Source: Clitopilus passeckerianus (lineage: Eukaryota > Basidiomycota > Agaricomycetes > Agaricales > Entolomataceae). Taken from it: a stretch of 64,000 bases of DNA. Both the position numbers and the translations under genes were made by a program. The stretch lies in NCBI GenBank assembly GCA_944990035.1, contig CALYLX010000152.1, positions 62,001-126,000 of the forward strand, in the 5' to 3' direction. The notes beneath the pieces were generated by a model, which had not been told where the DNA came from, did no database searches, and saw only the letters and a list, made by a program, of their open reading frames with translations. This document shows, one piece after another, positions 1 to 10,130 of this stretch; within the stretch, counting starts at the first letter, position 1; each line of letters starts with the position of its first letter.

Positions 1-38
1 ATCACCTGTTAGATTCTGGGCTTACTTCCACAACCATC

Positions 39-1417
39 ATGCCAGCGCCCGAGTCCACCAAGGTTTCTACGAACTCTACCCTTCCCATTGAGCTTTTCAC
101 ACCCATCGTAGAGAACCTGACCAGCACCCAAGCGTTACTCAAGTCGAGTTTGGTGTCGAAGCATTTCCTCGATATCACCCGAACACGATTGTTCTCGCAT
201 CTGGCCATTGGTTCTCGCCATCAACTAAGGAGATTCTTCATATTGCTTTCTAGATCTTCGTGGACAAGCTTTACGAGGACGGTGAAGGTGGTTGAGTTCT
301 GCTGCCCTAGCCAGTGGGAATATCATCTCTATGAAGGCACTGAGTACATCCGCGAAGACATCATACGATCTCATCTCGTTCACCTAGAGTCGTTGCACCT
401 GAATCTAGTAGACTGGGATTCCATACCCTCCTATCTTCTCAACATCTTCCAAAACCTCGACTTCCTCCACATCAACATTGTAGGAAATTACATGACAACT
501 CCATCCCGAGTCGGCTTTCTCCGTTTCATCAACCACCTCCCATCCTCCCTCCAAACCATCACACTCGAATCCCTCTACTTCCGCAACTTCTATATTCGAC
601 ACGCCTCTAAAGTATCTGAGCTTCTGCGACCGCTTCATTTCGCGCGGCTTGACTACATTTCTGCAGCGTCCCTCTGCGCTCAGTGGGATATTGCTGAGCT
701 CGACGGCTTGGCTCGCAGGATAGATACATTCGTTCTGGGCAACTTGCTGGATCTTGAGGCGGAGCTGTGTTATGATGTTTGGTCACCTACCTTCCACCGG
801 CTCTTCTTCAGGCGCGTTGGAAAGTATATTCAACATATGGTGATTCAACTACCTTCGGAGGTCGAGAATAGAGACGTGAGTCTACCAGGTAAATTAAACC
901 AAATTCGCCGTTTCGTGTATCAACTTCTATGAGCTCATAAGTTCTCGCAGATGCGCTTGACCGATATGCCATGCTCGACCTATCACGGTGCTGGAACCTA
1001 CGCTCCGTCGAGATTCGGACGGTTGAACTGGATCAAAACGGCAGAGAGCTCCTGCCTTTTCAGTTGGAAGTTCTAAAGCTGGCTTTATCCACAATCCCGT
1101 CATTATCACTGCATTATCTGACGGTGATAGTAAAGCCGCAGACTGAGCCGCGGACTCTATCCCCTAAGGCTTCAAGCGGAGACATTCTGCGCGATCGCCC
1201 AGTATCATTGGTACAAATAATTCGAGAAATCCAAGATCTGTACCCAAATTTGATACGTATTACGGTGGTTCTGAATCTGCACTCTGATCTGGAGCTTCAC
1301 GCTGATACCTCTCCGACGAAGGGAACTTGGTCGGAGGGGGTGATGGGCAGAGTTATTGCAGAATACGGGATGGAGGGGCTGACAAAGGATGAGATGGTGG
1401 CGATTGAAGTTCTTTGA
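39..1417 (+). CDS. F-box-like protein, two exons
   Basis: The N-terminus (LPIELFTPIVENLTSTQ, then SLVSKHF) fits an F-box-like domain, normally the Skp1-binding adaptor part of an SCF ubiquitin ligase; the rest would bind an unknown target. I read exon 1 as 39-888 and exon 2 as 951-1417, joined across a GT-AG intron. A donor at 889 keeps the frame (...SLP then DALDRYAMLDLSRC), whereas the nearby GTGAGT at 876 would break it. About 437 residues. After the F-box the protein is Leu/Phe-rich without an obvious repeat, as in many fungal F-box proteins. It is not an obvious member of the 44-59 kb F-box set, which starts MVxxDLDLxD. The F-box call rests on one motif, so function is inferred. Confidence 0.6.
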
Positions 1418-2094
1418 GGGAATACTTCGGACGGTCGTTGTAGGTCGTGTTTGTCACGTAAGGGCTAGTGTAGTCGGGATAGATGTCACCGGTTACCTGC
1501 ATTCAAGTTCTCAGCCAGAAGTACATAAACAAGTTGGAAAAGAGGAGGGGCCCAATACGCACTGGAACAGACGCTAAGAAGAAGCGGGCCTCCGTATCGA
1601 GAGCCAAAATATCGAGTACGTCTGAAACGTCTTCCTCACAGTCTTCGAACGGGTCTTCTCCTTCCATTCTATCACCCCTGCGGTCGTCCCCGAGAAGAAG
1701 TGAGATTAGAAGTAGCTCCTCTGCTCGGTGAATGGGTGCTGAGGCGCGTTCTCGCTTTCCTTTACTTTCTGGCCATCGACTAACACAATGCATATGTCCG
1801 AACGACGAGAGCCAAGAGATAGCAGCGGAGTCATAAAGAGGTGACCCAATGTAATGACGCGTTATTGTCGTTTATTGACGTGTTTGATCCAATCACTGGT
1901 CCGGTCCGTCCGAATTGCGATGGTGCAATGGACCCTTTGGGACGCGGCATCAGCCTCGTCGGTGAGTAATCCTCGATGACATGCGCTTGATCACAAACGT
2001 TTTAGTTGAGTTGCTTATCTCGGTTCAACTCGCTCTGCGTTCTCCTCCACAACTCTGGGACGTTGACTAGCAGGGGACTGCTACTGCTTGAGAA
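1418..2094. other. Intergenic, no supported gene
   Basis: About 680 bases between the F-box gene and the aldo-keto reductase gene. Short open frames on both strands are Ser/Arg-rich composition with no recognisable domain or splice logic. It presumably holds the promoter of the downstream gene; I see no clear TATA box. Confidence 0.5.
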
Positions 2095-4608
2095 ATGCCA
2101 TTTGAGAAAGCCACATTGAACGACGGGAATGAGGTTCGCGTTAGCTCTACCGTATCGTTGATTCAAGAGTTCATTTTGTTCTCACCTAGATTCCAACTAT
2201 TGCATTCGGGACCGGCTCAATCAACAAGTACCACGATATCTGGAAATACGTCGCTCAAGCTATAGATGCTGGGTTCACGCATATAGACACCGCTCAGTGT
2301 ACGTTCATAAGTACATACCTGTCACAATTCAATTATTGACAGAAGAAATCACTCTTATTCCCACAGTTTACGGGAACGAAGAAAGCGTCAGGAAAGCTAT
2401 CCAACATGCAGGTTTGAAGAGAGAAGATTTCTACATTACAACAAAGTATGGTGGTGGGAGGATTCAGGAGAGCGTTAGGCAGAGCCTCGATAAGGTATTT
2501 TTCCTCCGCCTACGTATTTGAGACTTACAGCTTACCCGCTCTCTTTCTATTCTCCTTGAACTTCTAGCTCGGAGTCGACTACGTTGACCTGTACCTCATT
2601 CACTCACCCAGACTTGTCAATGATATTCCTGCGGCATGGAAGGAGTTCGAGAAAATCAAGGAGGACGGGTTGGCCAAGTCCGTTTCTCCGCCCCAACTTT
2701 ATGATCAGGAACTTACTGACTTCCGCCCTAGGAGCATTGGCGTCAGCAACTTCTCCCACTCCGAACTTCAAGCCTTAGTAGAAGGTGCAAAGATCAAGCC
2801 GGCAGTGAATCAGGTCTGATCCTCTGTTCTCACTCCCTCGCTCCCTCCATCTCACCTTTTTCCGCCTTTCTAGATCCAACTCAACCCGTACACCCTCTCT
2901 ACACACACCTCCCTGCTTTCCTACGCCTCCTCTCAAAACATCATTATCGAAGCCTACTCCCCGCTTGCATCCCTTACACGGTACCCCGGCGGTCCCGTCG
3001 ACGTCCCAGTGACCAAAGCAGCCAAGAAACGCGGATGCACAGAGGCTCAGGTGTTACTTAGGTGGATAAGGCACAAGGGAGCAGTAGTGGTTACTACTAC
3101 GTCCAGGAGGGAGAGATGTGAGGAGTATTTGGTGGATATTGGTATGTCGAGTTCAAGGGTTTGGGGTATGCGGGACTGACTATGGCCCTTGTAGAACCAT
3201 TGACGGAGGAGGAGGTTGCAGACATCGATGCTGCCGGGAAGCCAGGTCCGCCTAGTGATAAACTCCTGCCAGCGTCAGTGGGCGAAGATGTACCATTCGG
3301 AACCATCCCTTTGAACGACGGGCACAAGATTCCTGGTATCGCATTCGGTACCGGGAGCGAGCATTTCGGAAAAGATTCGGCTGTCTATGTGGAACAAGCG
3401 CTGGAGAGTGGCTTTATGCATGTTGATACCGCTCAAAGTGAGTTTTATCATTGACTATATGCGTCATTTTTGGTCATGGCTGACTCGGATACACAGTTTA
3501 TCGGAATGAAGAAAGTGTGGGTGAGGCGCTTAGGGAGAGTGGGTTGGCGAGGGAGGAGGTGTATGTCACGAGTAAGTATTATGCTGGGGAGATTGGGGAG
3601 GCGGTTAGGGAGAGCCTTGGGAAGGTGTGTTTGGGTGTTCGATTCAGAACTTCCCTTTGGGTTGACCATGTGTGATTTTCAGCTCGGACTCAAGTTCCTT
3701 GACCTATACTTGATTCATTTCCCAACGTCGGTGAAGGATATAGAAGCTGGTTGGAAGGATATGGAAAAACTTAGGGAGGAAGGCTTGGCCCAGTATGTTC
3801 ATTCTCATATTGGCAGGAAATTCTCTAATCAGGGTTTGATTGTAGGAGCATTGGCGTCAGCAACTTCAACCTTGAGCAACTCCAGACAGTGGTCAAATCG
3901 AGTAGGGTAAAGCCTGCCGTGAACCAGGTTTGTAATCTAGCTCTCTTGGAAGGACGTGAGTTAATTTGGAAGGTAGATTCGACTCCACCCGTACAATTAT
4001 GCGGAGAACAAGTCCCTTCTAGAATACGCCAAGAAACATGGGATTGTTATTGAAGCTTATAGCAGTCTGACGTGTGTCCTTTTCATCTCTTGAAGGCTGG
4101 ATGCAAGTTGACTCTAATTTGTTCCTGCAGGCCAATAACGAAGAATCCGGGTGGTGAACTCGACAAGGTTCTAGCAACCCTTGCTAAACGAAGGAAAGCC
4201 ACACCAGCACAAGTGTTGTTTGCTTGGGTTAGAGCTAAGGGTGCCGTTGTTGTCACGTTAGTCTCAGCATTCTCTTCTATCTACCGCTCTATATGCTAAG
4301 GCCCGTTCTGTAGAACGAGTTCGAAGAAGGAGAGACTCGAAGAGTATCTTGGAGCAGCGGAAATAGGTTAGCCATCTGATCTTCCTCGGTCTATATCAGG
4401 GAATTTCGTGCTGATCAGGGCCCGATTGGCGGTGCCGTTTATAGATCCGCTGTCCGAAGATGAGATTGAAGTGATTGAGGCTGCTGGTGCAAAAGGCCCT
4501 CCGCAGGTATTCAAGAGGATGTCGAGGGAGATTTTGGTGGTGGCTACTCTGATACTTCTGTTCTCTGTGCATAAGCTGGGATGTATGTCGTCGACTATGG
4601 CTCAGTAA
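2095..4608 (+). CDS. Tandem fused aldo-keto reductase (two AKR domains in one frame)
   Basis: NAD(P)H-dependent carbonyl reductase of the aldo-keto reductase superfamily, but with two complete AKR barrels in one spliced frame. Domain 1 (from ATG 2095) shows D and Y in HIDTAQ-x-YGNEESVR, K in ITTKYGG and H in LYLIHSP, the AKR catalytic tetrad. Domain 2 (from about 3290) repeats it: HVDTAQ-x-YRNEESVG, VTSKYY, LYLIHFP. The end of domain 1 (EPLTEEEVADIDAAGKPGPP) runs without stop or intron into domain 2 (VPFGTIPLNDGHKIPG) inside one open exon, 3185-3439. Introns fall at matching places in both halves, after DTAQ, SLGK, VNQ and before EPLTEEE/DPLSEDE, which points to duplication. Where domain 1 has its start ATG, domain 2 has GTA (3290-3292). 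The last bases after GPPQ (about 4505) may include another intron, so the stop at 4608 is uncertain. Confidence 0.75.
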
Positions 4609-4748
4609 TAGGTGACGATGTCAATGTTGTATGTGATCGAGTTTGTGATTGAATCTATGTGTCGTCCATGACATCACCAGTCTCCGTCTCTTCTGTCTGC
4701 AACATATAATGCTTGAACATACGCGATGGTCCTCTTTCACATCTCGCC

Positions 4749-5987
4749 ATGGCACTCACTCTCCAAAGCATTACTTTTGCTCAGCAATATATCAATTCCT
4801 GGTTACACGCGACGCCCATACAAAAGAATGAAAACCCTCTGAAGCTCGGTGTTTTGTCTTCTGCTAACATAAACGCTGCGTCCAGTAAGCCAATCTACAA
4901 ATGTAACTTCGTATAGCCACTCAAATCAACGACTAAATCAGTTGTTCATCCTGCCGAGTCTCATCCAGATGTCGTGCTTTACGCCATCGCTTCCCGTGAC
5001 GCTCAAACTGGCGCCTCCCAAGCCAAGAAATACAACTTCAAAAGGTCATACGGAACTTACGACGAGCTCCTCAATGACAACTCTATCGACATAGTCTACA
5101 TCTCTGTCCCCAATGGTCTCCACTTCGAGTGGGCCGCCAAAGCTCTACAAAAAGGTCACCATGTTCTTCTCGAAAAACCCTTCACCTCGAACGCGACAGA
5201 AGCCAAGAAGCTCGTCTCCATCGCTGAGAAGTCGGGGAAGATCCTCATGGAGGCTTTTCATTGGCAATTCCACCCCGCAGCACACGCCTTCCGCTCTATT
5301 CTCGAGAACAGGACCGAGCACGGACACATCGTGCGCACGCGAGCGATCATGACGAGCACCCCCTGGATCCCGAAGAGCGATATTAGGTGGAAGTACGACC
5401 TCGCGGGAGGGAGTTTGATGGATATGACATATGTGTTGTCGTTCACCCGGTTCGCGCTCAAGGCAGAGACGCCGCTTGAGGTGGTCTCAGCCCGAGCTAG
5501 GGTAGATGACTCAGGAGATGAAAGGGTGGATAGCGCGATGGACGCTACGATGCTTTTTAGCACGGAGGAAGGGTACAACGTGCACAGCTCGATTTACACG
5601 GACATGAAGCGCGCATGGTTGGGTGGAATCATTCCTCGCGTTTGGGAGTGGCCGTCAATTGAGGTGGAGACGGAGAATTCTGTGATTTATTTCTATAACG
5701 CGATGATGCCACATGTGTATCATTACATTTCCATCAAAGACAAGAAGACAGGGAAGACGAGGTATGAGAAGGCGTACAGCGGGGGCGAGAAGTGGGGTAA
5801 TAAGGGGAAGAGTTGGTGGTCAACGTATAGGTATCAGTTGGAGGCGTTTGTGGATAGGGTGAGAGGAGCACAGCCGAAGCATTGGGTTACGCATCAAGAA
5901 AGTGTGGCGCAGATGGAGGTTATTGATGAGGTATATAAGAAGGCTGGGTTGCCATTGAGGCCTACGAGTTCGCTTATCCGTGATTAG
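4749..5987 (+). CDS. Gfo/Idh/MocA-family NAD(P)-dependent oxidoreductase
   Basis: Cytosolic dehydrogenase of the Gfo/Idh/MocA family, closest in feel to dihydrodiol dehydrogenase / NADP-dependent D-xylose dehydrogenase-like enzymes that act on sugars or cyclic diols. Exon 1 starts at ATG 4749 (MALTLQSITFAQQY) and reaches the Rossmann strand KLGVLSSANI. The intron is 4885-4941, and exon 2 runs from 4942 to the stop at 5987. Seen: DIVYISVPNGLHFEWAAKAL, then LLEKPFTSNATEAKKL with the family's EKP motif (catalytic Lys), and MEAFHWQFHPAAHAF at the start of the second domain. About 394 residues, normal for the family. The gene begins only 140 bases after the aldo-keto reductase on the same strand, so the two share a short intergenic region. 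The exact substrate cannot be told. Confidence 0.8.
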
Positions 5988-7969
5988 TCTATGATAATGT
6001 TCTGTTTTGTATGAGGATCTGGCGTCAAACTGCATCATACGTACGTTGTCAACCTGCCCTGGAAGATTGGGTCTCCGATTATACCTGTGAGCCTTTGGGC
6101 GAAAAGAAAAAAGAAGTTAATTAAGAGGAGTAACGAGAGGAAGAGAAAGGGAATGCGGAAAACATCTAAAAGCTCGAACTCAGAACATTTGAATGAACGT
6201 TCAGATACTATACGCCTGGGCGCCAAAATCTGACATTTAAATTCGTGCTCGAGGACTCGGGCTTGTCGACAACTTTAATCATTCCTAGGAGAACTTCACT
6301 ACTTCAGAGTTGAACGTTGATTCAAATGTTCTTCTGTTGAAGCCTGGCCAATAAGTTGCAAGCCGTCCGGCTTGCCCCTGATCTTTGATCTTACCATTAA
6401 GGGTAGTCGCACGGCCTCGGGCCCCGGCCACCTCCCGCATTACTGCAGCCAATGAGAAGCTGTGTATTTACAATGATCGACTGTATGTACCCAATCTAAC
6501 TCCGGATCAAAGCCCTCCAAACATGCCGGTTTTTGACACGATAAACGCTCAAACTCGGAGCAACATTGCCTCCACAACCGTAGGTGCGCTTTCAGAATAC
6601 CTGTTATTTTATGCTGATTAGGGCAAGTTAAGTTGAATGTAGTTCGTACACTTCCACCCTGCCCTCCCAAGGTTGATCAATGATCTGTGATCTTGATAAC
6701 CATTCCCGCGGCAAGAGTCGGTTGGGCTCTGCACCCTGTGGACCTGGGGAAACGACAACTAGTGGGGTCATTTGAATAGAACTCTTCGTTTGCACTTTGG
6801 CACATCTAACGTGAGATGTGATATTCTCACTTCTACCCCACGTTGTCCTCCTTGGCCGGAGGCGCTGGGGCAAACAACACTCCACCACCCGCGAATATGC
6901 GTTCATTTGAGATATGTGTGTTCATATGGGCGCATGCTGATCTTCCTCCACAAATCCTTATGGTTCGAATGGACTCAGAAACGGAAGCGAACATCGATAT
7001 ACCACGGGTCACGGGAGTCATTGCGCAGTGGGAATGACTTCATCTTCCTGCGTTGGGCCGCCGTGGGCCTTCGTCTGGGGGTGCGGTGATGAGCTATTAG
7101 GGCTCCGGTTAGGAGCCGCTGTGTTTCGGAAACGAAGGCCGTGGCGCATGGGCTGAAGGTCGGCGTTGGACGAGACTTATCGGCTCGATTTCCCCCTAAG
7201 GGTTACTTTTGCCCAGACTCATGATGTTACTCATGTAGTTCAACTAGCTTAAATGGCCCCTTAGTAGTACCATAATGGTAGAGCTCACAGCATGTAAAAT
7301 CATCCGTGAGATTCCTAGAAGTGCCACATTAGGTGAATGACCCATATCGCCTGATATTTCAAAGCGTCATTAATTTCCCGAGTAATCGAGTTTGAAGGAA
7401 ACAGTACGAAGCCCTGAAGGAAAATATTTTTAAGTTCTACAGGCACTGTTACCTTCAATCATGGGATATGTGGGTAGGCTGCAATGAACTTTCCCCTCCC
7501 ATCATAACGTACTGTTTCAAGGTCCAGGTCTCGGGCAGAGGTACTATCAGACTGGAGTAGCGGTCAGGCTGATCGTGTCTGATGGGGACTGTCCTTGAAA
7601 TTCTGACACCTTCTTTCCTTGTGAAGACCGTGGGATGACTTGCGTGTGATGAGTTGGATGCTTCTAGAGCTCAGGTTCCGTGTCGTACCCACGAGTAACG
7701 GTATCGATGCCATTTTGCAATAACTCGAACAGCATGCACGAACAGAGCTCTAACCCAATAACAGGTCCAACCGCAAGGCAGTGCGATTTCAAGACAGTTG
7801 GATCGGTTCACCGATGAACCACGATCCATCAGTCTGTACGCTTGTGCGCGAATAGTGGAGGCACCTCGTCAACGTTCACCGCCTTATGCCGGCCGTCTAC
7901 TACGGCGAACCTCAATCAGAACAATCTCTCAGCCAGTTACATTTCGAGGATGTGTCATATCATACAGAT
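5988..7969. other. Gene-poor region
   Basis: Nearly 2 kb in which I find no open frame with a recognisable domain or a believable exon chain. The ORFs are short, Arg/Pro-rich and discontinuous. It could hold decayed mobile-element sequence, but I see no terminal repeats or transposase/reverse-transcriptase motifs that would prove it. Confidence 0.4.
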
Positions 7970-8807
7970 TCATAGTGAGGGTTTAAATGGAGCATATTGC
8001 ACATAGGGATTACGGGAAGCAGTGTATGCATAAGTGGACTCGGAGGGGCCGGTTGATTCAAGAACTCGACTGAAGGGAGAAATCATTACCATCTCCTACA
8101 TTGTGGATATCGCCTCGAGCGACGGCGGCGCGTAGTCGTCAACGTACTGTAATCTGTGTACCAGAAAGACGGTTAATCAGCTTGGTGACTTACTGCGTGC
8201 GTGTAGCGACTATATGGACTCACATGCCCAATCGATTCCATGCAGCCCAGCGTATGCCGGCTGTTGCGGTGGTGGCACGTAATGAGGCAGGTTGTACCCA
8301 GGAGTAGGGATCGGAAATTGGGCCGAATACATATAATTGCCACGAGAGGTATCCGCAGCGGTCCCATGGGTGCCCAAAGTGGTGTGGGCTTGAAATAATG
8401 ACCAAGGGTTAAGTGCAGGTACTATCAGTATGCGGCTGAGAAGCTACCTGAGATATGATTGTTGCTCATATTAGAAAAATTCTCTCCAGAGGCGGCGCTG
8501 GTAGTAGACTCATTGAAGATGATTCGGCTCCCTGTAGCAGTGAAACTGCCACCGGTTATCTCTGCCGTCCTGACATGGTGGATCATCGAAACCGTTGGCC
8601 TGCCATCATCTTGGGTGAGTTAGACAATATTCCTACGTGCGAGAAGGGCACTTGCATACCTGGAATACGAAGCAGGGATCCGTCCTTGACACCCTCAAAG
8701 GTGTAGGCAGAGGCCTCAAAGTCACCGCCGGATATCTTCAGTGAATCGACATGAGAGAAACCTTCGACATGTCTGTTTTCGTCACGATATTCAGAAGAAT
8801 TCTGCAT
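7970..8807 (-). CDS. Small spliced protein with IxGGxF repeats, unknown function
   Basis: Not a named family I can identify. Exon 1 starts at 8807 (MQNSSEYRDENRHVEGFSHV) and ends at ...GSLLRIP with a GTATGC donor. Exon 2 (about 8603 down to 8454) continues in frame and ends NNHIS before a GTAGCT donor. A third exon (about 8395-8224) is Pro/Tyr/Gln-rich (PTPGYNLPHYVPPPQQPAYA). Two units align: VDSLKISGGDFEASAYTF and VRTAEITGGSFTATGSRIIF, a beta-like repeat of the pattern hxIxGGxFxAxxxx. Similar IxGGxF segments, as I recall, sit at the N-terminus of many Agaricomycete NACHT/STAND proteins, so a link to that system is possible. The C-terminal exon(s) are uncertain; two frames stay open, and the stop at 7970 is one option. 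A TATA box lies about 70 bases upstream. Confidence 0.4.
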
Positions 8808-8875
8808 CGTCGTCGTGGCTACTAAGGATGGGGGAAAATGATAAAGGTCGTTGGGTTCAAACGGCCTAGTCTCAA

Positions 8876-8885
8876 CCTTTTATAA
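8876..8885 (-). promoter_or_regulatory. TATA-like box
   Basis: TTATAAAAGG on the minus strand, about 70 bases upstream of the ATG of the small GG-x-F repeat gene. This is a normal fungal distance and supports that gene and its start. Confidence 0.5.
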
Positions 8886-10130
8886 CAATGGGATTTCTAG
8901 GGCGGTGCTTGTTTCTTCCCATACGGAATGTGTGGAAACATTTCGGGATAGGGTCACTAGGACAGAGAGCCACAAGAGGAAATAGACTGCGAAACACGCA
9001 GGGCATGCATGGCAGTGGGATCAGCAAGAATTAACCTCCCGCTTAATTCATTCGACCCAAAGGAGGCGTCACTGAGATGAACAGAAAAGGTCCAGAAAGA
9101 AATCCAGATTACAGCCGATTTATTCATCACAGGAAAGAAAAGACGGCGATAGGGTGAACTACTCCCGGAGCAATGCCGGATACGAGTCTACGATTCTACG
9201 AGGACAGTACAATCAGCCTGTGAACACCGATAGGTATCGTTCTGGCTGAAATGGCTGGGTGATACTCTTTAGAGCGCGGCAATGTACTAGATCCGCCTTG
9301 CCATCTCTAACAGCTTCATCTTGTAATCATCGGAATAGAACGACCGAATTCCCCAGAAAACCAGAGAAGGATACAAATGAATCGTTGCTGGAGTAATCAA
9401 AAGTATCAGGACAAATGAGCTACGTACACCTCGCGCCATAGAGCCCAGCCATCTAAGTTGGTTCGACTCTTTACCAAATCTTGATAATACTATGTATTAC
9501 GGCGGGGTATACCTTGGACAGAGTTGGCAGAAGACAAATCAGGCACAGCCCAAAATCTTCTAGCAGTAGCAATGCTTTCGAGGTGTATCCTTACTGATCG
9601 ATCAAGATGAGACGATATCCCCAGGGTGAACCCCACAATCGGCTTAATAACAGCGCCTGAGAGTGTTTAGAGCCACTTCAAAATTCGAAGCAGAAGGCAT
9701 CGAGCGCGACTGCAATTGTCATATGAGGGGATTGCCAACGCCAGCTCGACAAGAAAAAGCCGAGGAAAACAGGTCAACCAGAACCGGAATTCGGCGTGGT
9801 CTCACCGAGCCACGCGCGATAGATCTTGATCAGTACTTACACTAGAATCCTCGTCATTTTGGACAACAGACTCATCAAAGTTTAGCAATTGGTGTAGGAC
9901 CATGGGAGAAACGTAGGTGCCAGCGGGTTAGCCCGGCCACTGGCAACCAGCGGCTTTCATTTCCGCCGTCAATCACATGCACATACTCTTGGGATCACTG
10001 CTATTAGTATACGCAGGATTTTCACACCTTTGTCGTTACATTTAGGTGCTGGAATGTATAACGTCTGGAGTTGACCATTAATCTAGATTAAACCTATTAC
10101 TTTAAACGTAAGGTATACACCTGCCCTCAG
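8886..10130. other. Intergenic, no supported gene
   Basis: About 1.2 kb between the small repeat gene and the 3' end of Vps34. Only short ORFs without recognisable domains are present. I see no repeats, terminal inverted repeats or RNA genes here. Confidence 0.45.

Noticed and set aside
876..881. GTGAGT at 876 as donor of the first F-box gene intron
   Set aside because: A good consensus, but it gives the wrong phase for exon 2; the donor at 889 keeps the frame.
1503..1793. Minus-strand ORF with an acidic stretch
   Set aside because: Opposite to another open frame of similar length in the same Ser/Arg-rich sequence; likely chance.
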